DNA of 7,295 nt from NCBI GenBank assembly GCA_011620785.1, contig WOYM01000054.1, positions 1 through 7,295 on the forward strand, given 5' to 3'. The notes beneath the pieces are model-generated. The model saw only the letters and a list, made by a program, of their open reading frames with translations, ran no database searches and was not told the DNA's origin. Shown here piece by piece: positions 1-5,566 of the stretch. Positions within the stretch are counted from its first letter, which is position 1; each line of letters begins with the position of its first letter. The position numbers were made by a program, and so were the translations under genes. Origin of the DNA: Methanothrix sp. Its GTDB lineage: Archaea; Halobacteriota; Methanosarcinia; Methanotrichales; Methanotrichaceae.

Positions 1-2
1 TG

Positions 3-203
3 GTTGTCTTAGTAGATCCAAGAAATACGTCAAAGATGTGTTCTAGGTGTGGTATTCTGGTTCAAAAAGATCTATCTGAGAGATTCCATAATTGTACTCA
101 ATGCGGGCTTTCGGTGGATCGAGATTGGAATGCGGCAATCAATATACTCAGATTGGGGCTACAATCTGTCGGAATCAAAACCGTAGAAGCCTGCCCCTTT
201 TAA
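3..203 (+). CDS. tnpB: C-terminal fragment of IS200/IS605-family TnpB (RNA-guided nuclease/accessory transposon protein), cut by the window edge
   Basis: The frame enters from the left edge and ends at TAA 201-203, giving 66 residues. It contains the C-terminal signature of TnpB: VDPRNTSKMCSRCG, a four-cysteine zinc ribbon (C13, C16, C31, C34 of the fragment), then DRDWNAAINIL, which carries the last acidic residue of the RuvC-like nuclease centre. TnpB proteins are known as RNA-guided DNA nucleases carried by IS200/IS605 and IS1341-type elements, with the guide RNA made from the end of the gene and the element's right end. The stop codon lies inside the right-end hairpin (190-211), as is usual in this family. 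Whether the rest of the gene is intact, and whether a tnpA accompanies it, lies outside the window. The family is clear; only activity is unknown. Confidence 0.9.
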   Translation, partial: VVLVDPRNTSKMCSRCGILVQKDLSERFHNCTQCGLSVDRDWNAAINILRLGLQSVGIKTVEACPF

Positions 204-240
204 GGGGCGGGAGTAGTCACCTCTTTTTGAGCCTCTTCCT
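90..240 (+). ncRNA. Possible TnpB guide RNA (omegaRNA/reRNA) scaffold with guide at about 221-240
   Basis: In characterised TnpB systems the guide RNA overlaps the 3' end of tnpB, runs through the right-end hairpin and continues into flanking DNA, whose first 16-20 bases act as the guide. The arrangement here fits: tnpB end, hairpin at 190-211, probable element end near 220, then host DNA. The 5' boundary given is a guess from family habit, and nothing in the sequence proves transcription. Confidence 0.35.
186..220 (+). mobile_element. Right end (RE) of the IS200/IS605-type element with subterminal hairpin
   Basis: Bases 190-197 pair with 204-211 in an 8-bp stem (one G-T pair) around a TTTTAA loop, overlapping the tnpB stop. 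The hairpin is followed by GGAGTAGTCAC. IS605-family right ends carry such a subterminal hairpin recognised by TnpA, followed a few bases later by the cleavage site. By analogy the element probably ends near 220. The exact boundary is an inference; the left end is not in the window. Confidence 0.7.
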
Positions 241-328
241 CCCTAGCTTCCATTCCACCGCTCATCCGATCACTGGGGCCCTTTGAATTCACAGCTCTGG
301 AAAGGGAGATGCGACTGCTGGTCTCTTT
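221..328. other. Intergenic gap between the IS right end and the uvrB stop
   Basis: This is 108 bases without a convincing gene. It includes a GGGGCCC palindrome (275-281), but no strong stem followed by a T-tract on the minus strand that would mark a uvrB terminator. The element therefore sits just beyond the 3' end of uvrB without damaging it. Confidence 0.5.
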
Positions 329-2299
329 TCAAGCCACCTTCATCTCCCTCTCCAGCCTGCGGACGGTATCCCGAAGCTGAATGGCCCTCTCGAACTCCAG
401 ACGCTCCGCCGCTGCCATCATCTCCGCCTCCAGCTCGATGATCGCGTTTGGAATATCCGATTTTGGAATATGCCTGGTGTCGGTGATCTCCACCACCTTT
501 TCCCGGATGGGTTTCTTGATGGTCTGAGGGATGATGCCGTGCTCTTGGTTGTATGCCATCTGTAGAGCTCTGCGCCTCTCCGTGGTCTCCATCGCCTTCT
601 TTATGGAGCCGGTCATCCGGTCAGCATAGAGGACCACCCGGGAGTTAGCGTTCCTTGAGGCCCGGCCGATGGTCTGGATCAGGCTCTTCTCATCCCGGAG
701 GAATCCCTCTTTGTCTGCGTCCAGAATTCCTATGAATCCCACCTCAGGGATGTCCAGCCCCTCTCGGAGGAGGTTGATTCCCACCAGGACATCGAATTTG
801 CCCAGCCTCAGCTCACGGATGATCTCTGTCCTCTCCAGAGGCTGAATCTCCGAGTGCAGATAGCGGGCCCGAATATCATTCTGGCTCAGATAATCGGTCA
901 ACTCCTCTGCCAGCCGTTTGGTGAGGGTGGTAACCAGTGCTCGATCCCCTCTCGAGATCGCTCCGGAGATCTCGGTCATCACATCCTTCACCTGCCCGTC
1001 GATGGGCCTGACCTCCACCTCCGGATCGAGAAGGCCGGTGGGGCGGATGATCTGCTCCACCGGGGATTTCGAATGCTCGAGCTCATAGTCTCCTGGGGTG
1101 GCGGAGACGAATATCACATTTCTCATGAACCGCTCAAACTCCTCAAAATCAAGCGGCCGGTTGTCATAGCTGCTGGGCAGCCGGAAGCCATAATCCACCA
1201 GGTTCTTCTTGCGAGACCGGTCGCCTCTGTTCATCGCCCTGAGCTGGGGGAGGGTCTGATGGCTCTCGTCGATTATGAGCAGAAAGTCATCGGGAAAATA
1301 GTCGATCAAACAGTATGGAGGCTCTCCTGGCAGGCGGCGGTCAAAATGGCGGGAGTAGTTCTCAATTCCCTTGCAGCTTCCGGTCTCTTCTATCATCTCC
1401 ATATCATGCATTGTTCTCTGCCGGAGCCGGTGGGCCTCGATCATCCCAAGATCTTGAAGCCTCTCCTCCAGCTCAGCTTTTATGGAGTCGACCGCCGCTT
1501 TCAGCTCGTTCTCCGGTATGACATAATGCCTGGCCGGATAGACGAAGAAGTAGCTCATATCCTCAACTCTCTTGCCGGTGATCCTGTCGACCTCAGAGAT
1601 CCTCTCTACTTTATTTCCAAAGAGCTCAATTCGAATGATGTTGTTGAAGTAGCCGGGGATTATATCGATGGTCTCGCCGTTGACCCGGAAGCGTCCTGGA
1701 GAGAGGTCCAGGTCTGAGCGCTCATAGAGGATGTCCACCAGCCTTCCCAGGATATCCTTTCTGGAGATCCTTTCATTCACCTTCAGCTCAAACCCCATGC
1801 TCTGGAAGTTCTCGGGATTGCCCAGGCCGTAGATGCAGGAGACGGAGGCCACTACTATCACATCCCGGCGGGAGAGGAGCGAAGCGGTGGTGGCCAGCCT
1901 CATCTGCTCTATCTTGGGATTGATGAGAGAGTCCTTCTCTATGTACTGATCCTTTGAGGGGATATACGACTCCGGCTGATAGTAGTCATAATAGGAGATG
2001 AAATATTCAACCCGGTTATCCGGAAAGAACTCCTTGAACTCATTGTAAAGCTGCTCAGCCAGGGTCTTGTTGTGGACGATCACAAGGGTAGGCTTCTGAA
2101 CTTTTTGAATGACATTGGCTACTGTATAGGTCTTGCCTGAGCCCGTGACCCCGATCAGAGTCTGGAACCTCTCATTCCTTTGCAGGCCCAAAACAAGCTG
2201 ATCTATGGCCTCCGGCTGGGAGCCGCAGGGAGCAAAGCTGGAGTGGAGGCGGAACTGCTGCTCAACCGGACGGTGCTGGGATAGAGAATCTTCTGCCAT
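329..2299 (-). CDS. uvrB: UvrABC excinuclease subunit B
   Basis: UvrB is the damage-verifying helicase-like subunit of nucleotide excision repair. It is loaded by UvrA, opens DNA around a lesion and recruits UvrC for dual incision. At 656 residues it is full length (family about 660-680). Visible motifs: Walker A GVTGSGKT at 50-57 (Lys56); the damage-probing beta-hairpin region YYDYYQPESYIP starting at 103; DESHQTL (Walker B region) at 344-350; FVSATPGDYE at 397-406; HSEIQPLER at 482-490; INLLREGLDIPEVG at 508-521; helicase motif VI QTIGRASRN at 542-550; and a C-terminal UVR domain at about 617-652 for UvrC/UvrA contact. The N-terminus is about 14 residues longer than the usual start before FRL. 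The ATG has no clear Shine-Dalgarno and lies in a 7-bp hairpin. uvrA and uvrC are not in the window. Archaeal copies are generally regarded as acquired from bacteria. Confidence 0.97.
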   Translation of the reverse strand: MAEDSLSQHRPVEQQFRLHSSFAPCGSQPEAIDQLVLGLQRNERFQTLIGVTGSGKTYTVANVIQKVQKPTLVIVHNKTLAEQLYNEFKEFFPDNRVEYFISYYDYYQPESYIPSKDQYIEKDSLINPKIEQMRLATTASLLSRRDVIVVASVSCIYGLGNPENFQSMGFELKVNERISRKDILGRLVDILYERSDLDLSPGRFRVNGETIDIIPGYFNNIIRIELFGNKVERISEVDRITGKRVEDMSYFFVYPARHYVIPENELKAAVDSIKAELEERLQDLGMIEAHRLRQRTMHDMEMIEETGSCKGIENYSRHFDRRLPGEPPYCLIDYFPDDFLLIIDESHQTLPQLRAMNRGDRSRKKNLVDYGFRLPSSYDNRPLDFEEFERFMRNVIFVSATPGDYELEHSKSPVEQIIRPTGLLDPEVEVRPIDGQVKDVMTEISGAISRGDRALVTTLTKRLAEELTDYLSQNDIRARYLHSEIQPLERTEIIRELRLGKFDVLVGINLLREGLDIPEVGFIGILDADKEGFLRDEKSLIQTIGRASRNANSRVVLYADRMTGSIKKAMETTERRRALQMAYNQEHGIIPQTIKKPIREKVVEITDTRHIPKSDIPNAIIELEAEMMAAAERLEFERAIQLRDTVRRLEREMKVA

Positions 2300-2311
2300 G
2301 CTCGATGGCAG
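2293..2311 (-). promoter_or_regulatory. Perfect 7-bp inverted repeat covering the uvrB start codon
   Basis: On the plus strand CTGCCAT (2293-2299) and ATGGCAG (2305-2311) are perfect inverted repeats around a 5-base loop. The uvrB ATG (2299-2297 on the minus strand) opens the 3' arm. In a leadered mRNA this would pair the start codon; in DNA it could be an operator. If the message is leaderless the RNA hairpin cannot form. The role is an inference. Confidence 0.45.
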
Positions 2312-2383
2312 GCATGATCTTCGGTGCTAATAGCTTTTGCCCTGCACAATGGCTAAATAATCCGGAGACAGAGGTCAAGAGGG
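2312..2383. promoter_or_regulatory. Divergent promoter region between uvrB and ogg
   Basis: The two repair genes diverge from an 84-base gap (2300-2383). On the plus side CTAAATAA (2353-2360) is a TATA-like box centred about 27 bases before the ogg ATG, and GAGGT (2371-2375) is a Shine-Dalgarno-like site 8 bases before it. On the minus side the reverse of TGCTAATAGC (2325-2334) is the best, though weak, candidate for uvrB. Both promoters must lie here or inside the neighbouring gene, so shared control is possible. Boxes were picked by eye. Confidence 0.4.
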
Positions 2384-3070
2384 ATGAAATCAGAAATCAA
2401 AGAAGAATTAAACCAGGAGAGGGTAAAAAGCGAGCCCATCTCCATACAGGATCTGCATAAGCTCTATGATCCAGTAAAAAAGCAGATAGAGGGGAGACTG
2501 GAAGAGTTTCAGCACATATGGGAGACAGCCAGCGACGAGGACCTCTTCAGGGAGCTGGTGTTCTGCCTTCTCACCCCCCAGTCCAAGGCCAGGATATGCT
2601 GGAGGGCGGTGGAGAGGCTGGAGAGGAAATGCCTTATCGCTTCTGGAGAGCCATGCCAGGTTCAAGAAGAGCTGGTGGGCGTGAGGTTCAACCAGCGGAA
2701 GGCGGAGTATGTATGTCTTGCCCGGTCAATGTTCAGCCATCGATCCCTTCGCACCACTCTGGCCGGATTTTCCAGTCATGCCGCGGCCCGGGAGTGGCTG
2801 GTGGCGAACGTCCTGGGCCTTGGCTATAAGGAGGCCAGCCATTTCTTGAGGAACGTCGGCCTGGGGGAGGATCTGGCCATTCTCGACCGGCATATCCTCA
2901 AAAATCTGGCCCTGCTGGGAGTGATAGATAAAGTTCCCGAATCTCCCACTAAGAGGCTTTACATTGAGATCGAGAGGCAAATGACCGCCTTCTCTTCCCA
3001 GGCAGGAATTCCTATGGGCCAGCTTGATCTATTGCTCTGGTACAAGGAAGCGGGAGAGATATTCAAGTAA
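2384..3070 (+). CDS. ogg: Ogg2-type 8-oxoguanine DNA glycosylase/AP lyase
   Basis: This base excision repair enzyme removes 8-oxoguanine and cleaves the resulting abasic site. The 228 residues follow the archaeal/thermophile Ogg2 pattern: an N-terminal helical part with FRELVFCLLTPQSKA at 55-69; a helix-hairpin-helix region VLGLGYKEASHFLRNVG at 143-159, whose Lys149 is the expected Schiff-base nucleophile; and AILDRHIL at 165-172, whose Asp168 is the expected catalytic acid. The protein ends exactly in a lysine; the C-terminal lysine of Ogg2 enzymes is known to help tell 8-oxoguanine from guanine. Family members usually have about 205-215 residues, so about 20 N-terminal residues, charged and of low complexity, are extra. 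The ATG is supported by GAGGT 8 bases upstream and a TATA-like box 27 bases upstream. It is divergent from uvrB, and its TAA abuts the stop of the next gene on the other strand. Confidence 0.93.
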   Translation: MKSEIKEELNQERVKSEPISIQDLHKLYDPVKKQIEGRLEEFQHIWETASDEDLFRELVFCLLTPQSKARICWRAVERLERKCLIASGEPCQVQEELVGVRFNQRKAEYVCLARSMFSHRSLRTTLAGFSSHAAAREWLVANVLGLGYKEASHFLRNVGLGEDLAILDRHILKNLALLGVIDKVPESPTKRLYIEIERQMTAFSSQAGIPMGQLDLLLWYKEAGEIFK

Positions 3071-3811
3071 TTAAATATCCCTGGACAGTCGCGAGAGCCT
3101 GTTTATTATCCATTTGGTCAGGAAACCGGTTAAAAAGCAGATGAACATTATGCTGAAGACCCCATCTCCGATACCGTCATTCAGCGCTATCAGTCCAGAG
3201 CTAGATATCAGATAGGCCATATAACCGAAGACCATGCTGATCAGGGGTATGGCCATATACCAGAGCCTCTTGTACCGGGTGGCCAGGCCGTAGCGGCGCA
3301 GGTCTTCTGCCACTCCGGTGAGGATCTGAGCTGATGCCCCCAGGCCGGCGAAGAACGAGGACCAGAGAGGGACATCGAGAATCTCCGCTTGAGGATACTG
3401 ATAGATCAGCATGCTGAAAAATAGGATGGCCAGTACGGCAAATACTATAGCATAAAGGCCGTAGAGCTGGAAGAAGTAGGAGATCGTTCTCAGGCTATGG
3501 AACCGGGAGCCTCTGATATTGATCTTGGCCTCGTTGACGGCACTTGTGAGCTCATAGTTCGCCCGATCGCAGTAGAGAAATGAGTCGGAGAGGTTCTCCT
3601 TGTTGAACTCCTTTAGGGCGAGGACATAGAAGTCATAGGCATCCTTTATGTCTATAGAGCTTCTGTGAGCGGCCTGAAGCGTGCGGTCGAGCCTCTTGAG
3701 GTCTATCTCCAGCTCAGAGCACGACTGCGGGATGGAGCATGATTTGGAGTTCACACTATAGTAACTCGCTAAATTAATATTTATAGTTTGCGCGGCGCGA
3801 TCCCTTTTCAC
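3071..3811 (-). CDS. Unrecognised four-helix membrane protein with a soluble N-terminal helical part
   Basis: I do not recognise the family. The longest frame is 246 residues from a GTG at 3811. Residues 34-105 are polar and look helical (SELEIDLKRLDRTLQAAHR, then LALKEFNKENLSD and ANYELTSAVNEAK), possibly a helical hairpin or short coiled coil. Four hydrophobic segments follow at about 114-137, 148-167 (weaker, glycine-rich AGLGASAQILTG), 184-204 and 217-236. Positive residues cluster before the first helix (RGSRFHSLR), between the second and third (DLRRYGLATRYKRLWY) and at the C-terminus (KWIINRLSRLSR). The positive-inside rule therefore predicts both termini in the cytoplasm. No enzymatic motif or signal peptide is seen. 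The start is doubtful: no Shine-Dalgarno precedes it, and a TATA-like box lies inside the frame 27 bases before an in-frame GTG at 3754, which would give 227 residues. The stop abuts that of ogg. A role in sensing or transport would be a guess. Confidence 0.8.
   Translation of the reverse strand: MKRDRAAQTININLASYYSVNSKSCSIPQSCSELEIDLKRLDRTLQAAHRSSIDIKDAYDFYVLALKEFNKENLSDSFLYCDRANYELTSAVNEAKINIRGSRFHSLRTISYFFQLYGLYAIVFAVLAILFFSMLIYQYPQAEILDVPLWSSFFAGLGASAQILTGVAEDLRRYGLATRYKRLWYMAIPLISMVFGYMAYLISSSGLIALNDGIGDGVFSIMFICFLTGFLTKWIINRLSRLSRDI
3778..3785 (-). promoter_or_regulatory. TATA-like box (TATAAATA on the minus strand) suggesting a downstream start at GTG 3754
   Basis: This is a strong match to the archaeal box A, centred about 27-28 bases before the GTG at 3754-3752, which is in frame as codon 20 of the longest frame. 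The spacing fits transcription starting at that GTG, a leaderless message. The AT block at 3816-3831 would instead place a transcript start inside the longest frame. This is inference from spacing only. Confidence 0.4.
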
Positions 3812-4006
3812 ATAATTTAAATAATTTTAAACGATTTGAATTTGTGATTGATAACAAATAGCCCGATTATATTCCGAATAAGCTCTTTAAGGACTTATTA
3901 TTAAGTATGATATATTTTTCATCAAATATGTTCGTTATTTTGAATGGAAGAGATTTTATTTAGAATATAAATTATATAAAACATTTAGAAGTATCACGTA
4001 TTATTT
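3812..4006. other. AT-rich intergenic region with small inverted repeats
   Basis: There are 195 bases of strikingly low GC between the membrane-protein gene and the 70-codon frame. Perfect small inverted repeats: ATTTGT/ACAAAT (3840-3845 and 3854-3859), AATAAG/CTTATT (3877-3882 and 3894-3899) and the palindrome ATATAAATTATAT (3965-3977). It probably holds the promoter of the membrane protein and the 3' end of the upstream minus-strand transcript. I find no convincing gene; an 18-codon plus frame (3907-3963) has nothing to support it. Confidence 0.5.
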
Positions 4007-4219
4007 TCAGCCGACCATAGCAAACCTCCTGGCATTTCTTATCTGCTGCATTATCTTTCTTTTGAATGAGACTCTGTTCCTTCCACCACCCGAGGGGGTG
4101 GCCATTCTCTCAGATATTGTTATCTGATGCAATTCATCGATCATGCTCTCTGCTATGAGGCAGCACTCATCCGTTCCCCGGCCTGATCCATCTCGCCCAT
4201 CTTTATCCATTTTTGTCAT
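4007..4219 (-). CDS. Possible small protein of 70 residues, no recognised family
   Basis: The frame runs from ATG 4219 to TGA 4009-4007. The product begins with a charged, glycine-rich stretch (MTKMDKDGRDGSGRGTDECC), continues with a likely helix (LIAESMIDELHQITISERM) and ends basic (FKRKIMQQIRNARRF), so nucleic-acid binding is conceivable but unproven. No Shine-Dalgarno is visible, but an A6T5 block at 4244-4254 is centred about 29 bases before the ATG, the spacing of a TATA box for a leaderless message. The frame is richer in GC than the DNA on both sides, which favours a real gene or structured RNA. It also contains two perfect stem-loops (4086-4101 and 4110-4127). An RNA gene or a chance frame remain alternatives. 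Confidence 0.45.
   Translation of the reverse strand: MTKMDKDGRDGSGRGTDECCLIAESMIDELHQITISERMATPSGGGRNRVSFKRKIMQQIRNARRFAMVG
4086..4127. other. Two adjacent perfect stem-loops inside the 70-codon frame
   Basis: First: CCACCC (4086-4091) pairs with GGGTGG (4096-4101) around a four-base GAGG loop. Second: TCAGATA (4110-4116) pairs with TATCTGA (4121-4127) around a four-base TTGT loop. Two perfect tetraloop hairpins eight bases apart are unusual in a coding frame and may reflect a structured RNA or an operator. The strand cannot be told from the pairing. Confidence 0.4.
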
Positions 4220-4364
4220 AAGTATTAATTGAACATCTTGCTTAAAAAATTTTTCCTTGCATAGAAACTTGAAGTGGATGCATAAAAGCAGTGCAGATCA
4301 TCTCGACTCCTTTTCTCTCATCATCTCCGGTCATGCTTAATACCACAAAGGACAACAGTATTCC
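4220..4364. promoter_or_regulatory. Divergent promoter region upstream of the zinc-ribbon gene
   Basis: This is a 145-base gap between the 70-codon minus frame and the plus-strand cluster. Toward the plus strand GCTTAATACC (4335-4344) is a TATA-like box about 26 bases before the ATG at 4365, which fits a leaderless start; CATAAAAG (4281-4288) is a second candidate that would give a leader of about 55 bases. Toward the minus strand the A6T5 block (4244-4254) is the candidate. All were picked by eye. Confidence 0.4.
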
Positions 4365-4928
4365 ATGCTTGAAGATCAGATCTTCTGCCCAGCCTGCGGC
4401 ACGGATACCGACCATTCCCTGATTAAATCCGGACAGGAGAACCTAGTTCGCTGCGATGACTGCGGAAATGTTCATCCGGTTGAGGTGAAACGGGAGCGTT
4501 TGGTCAACCTCAAGGTGATCGTCAATTGGGATGACCGCGCTCTGCCCCATTTTATAACCATCCGGGCAAATGAGTTGCTGAACGTCGGAGATGAGCTTTT
4601 GGTGGACGATCCAACAAAGGATGTGGTGATGACCCAGATCACTTCTCTGGAGACGGATCGCCGTGTCAGGAGCGCTCTTGCCGAGACTGTGAAGACCGTC
4701 TGGGCAAGGGCTACGGACGAGGTGCCGCTGAGGATAACCGTATTTCGAGGGGGCAAGAGCCATCCCCTTAAGATCACAGTTCCGGGAGATGAGCTCCTGG
4801 AGGTGGGCGAGAAAAGGAGGGTGGAGAACTTCCAGTTCATCATAGTCAAGATTAAGCTGCGTGGAGAGGGATTTGCCGACGCGGCTGAGGCCAAAAACAT
4901 AGTTCGGGTTTGGGGACGGGAGATCTGA
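4365..4928 (+). CDS. HVO_0476-family zinc-ribbon protein with internally duplicated C-terminal part
   Basis: This is a 187-residue protein of a conserved archaeal family of unknown function (HVO_0476-type zinc finger). The N-terminus is a zinc ribbon: CPAC at 8-11 and CDDC at 30-33. The rest reads as two tandem units. Residues 47-82 and 120-155 align without gaps with 12 identities, including the shared core IT..., ELL.VG and a following V. Each unit ends in a V.VW.R motif (TVWAR at 111-115, RVWGR at 181-185), so units of about 69 and 66 residues cover nearly everything after the ribbon. The strand pattern suggests small beta domains; nucleic-acid or protein binding is a guess. The ATG has only a weak AAAGGA upstream but a TATA-like box 26 bases before it. 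It is followed after 2 bases by pcm, so the two genes are almost certainly co-transcribed. Confidence 0.85.
   Translation: MLEDQIFCPACGTDTDHSLIKSGQENLVRCDDCGNVHPVEVKRERLVNLKVIVNWDDRALPHFITIRANELLNVGDELLVDDPTKDVVMTQITSLETDRRVRSALAETVKTVWARATDEVPLRITVFRGGKSHPLKITVPGDELLEVGEKRRVENFQFIIVKIKLRGEGFADAAEAKNIVRVWGREI
4918..4922 (+). promoter_or_regulatory. Shine-Dalgarno site that fixes the pcm start
   Basis: GGGAG lies inside the last codons of the zinc-ribbon gene, 8 bases before ATG 4931. It favours that ATG over the in-frame TTG at 4910, which would overlap the upstream gene by 19 bases and add seven residues not typical of the family. Confidence 0.65.
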
Positions 4929-4930
4929 TT

Positions 4931-5566
4931 ATGGAACCGGGCAAAAGGCTTCTTGACGGCATGCGAGGCAGGATAAATGAATCAGTCCTGGAAGCCATGG
5001 CCCGCGTTCCCAGAGATAGATTCGTTCCCGCGCAGCTTCGAGATAGGGCTTACGAGGACCTTCCCCTGCCCATAGGATTTGGTCAGACCATCTCCGCCCC
5101 CCATATGGTGGCCATAATGTGCGACCTTCTTGATATCAGGCAGGGAATGAATATCCTGGAGGTGGGCGGTGGAAGCGGCTACCATGCGGCCGTGCTGGCG
5201 GTTCTCGCCGGCCCTGAGGGCCAGGTCTACTCGGTGGAGAGGATGCCTGATCTCGCTGCGGTTGCCAGAAAAAATCTGCAGGCGGCAGGAATTGAAGGTG
5301 TCACCGTGATTGAGGGCGACGGCAGCCTGGGCCTTCCAGAGCATGCTCCCTACGACAGGATCAGCGTTGCTGCATCAGCTCCCAGGATTCCCGAACCCCT
5401 AAAAGAGCAGCTCCGGATTGGAGGCAAGATGATACTTCCGGTTGGAGAGACATCACAGGAGCTGGTCTTAGTCACCAGGAAAAACGGCTTTGCCGTGGAG
5501 CAAAAGATAGGAGTGATCTTCGTCCCCCTCATCGGCAAAGAGGGATTTGGAGAACGGCAGATTTGA
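4931..5566 (+). CDS. pcm: Protein-L-isoaspartate (D-aspartate) O-methyltransferase
   Basis: It methylates the abnormal carboxyl group of isoaspartyl residues in aged proteins, using S-adenosylmethionine, and so starts their repair in the cytoplasm. The protein has 211 residues, normal for the family. Visible motifs, numbered from ATG 4931: VPRDRFVP at 26-33; GFGQTISAPHMVA at 49-61, the substrate-side signature with the conserved Thr/Ser pair; methyltransferase motif I NILEVGGGSGYHAAVLA at 74-90, the SAM-binding loop; VYSVER at 99-104, whose acidic residue should hold the SAM ribose; motif II YDRISVAASAPRIPEPL at 141-157; and motif III LRIGGKMILPVG at 161-172. It starts 2 bases after the stop of the zinc-ribbon gene and is followed 30 bases later by gpmI, so it lies mid-cluster. 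Confidence 0.96.
   Translation: MEPGKRLLDGMRGRINESVLEAMARVPRDRFVPAQLRDRAYEDLPLPIGFGQTISAPHMVAIMCDLLDIRQGMNILEVGGGSGYHAAVLAVLAGPEGQVYSVERMPDLAAVARKNLQAAGIEGVTVIEGDGSLGLPEHAPYDRISVAASAPRIPEPLKEQLRIGGKMILPVGETSQELVLVTRKNGFAVEQKIGVIFVPLIGKEGFGERQI

Noticed and set aside
92..286. Plus frame of 64 codons overlapping the tnpB end
   Set aside because: It is out of frame with the TnpB zinc ribbon and crosses the element's right end; a shadow frame.
854..1717. Long plus-strand open frame of 287 codons
   Set aside because: It lies wholly inside uvrB on the opposite strand; its peptide has no domain character, while the minus strand shows every UvrB motif.
2293..2320. Palindromes near the uvrB start read as a bacterial LexA box
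   Set aside because: The arms do not match the known CTGT-N8-ACAG type pattern, and archaea lack LexA; only a generic operator or hairpin can be claimed.
3907..3963. 18-codon plus frame in the AT-rich gap
   Set aside because: Too short, low-complexity AT-rich coding and no properly spaced ribosome site; expected by chance.
4472..4900. Minus-strand frame of 142 codons
   Set aside because: It is antisense to the zinc-ribbon gene, with a serine/threonine-rich composition typical of a shadow frame.
4910..4930. TTG start for pcm, seven residues longer
   Set aside because: It would overlap the upstream gene, and the Shine-Dalgarno at 4918-4922 is correctly spaced for ATG 4931 instead.
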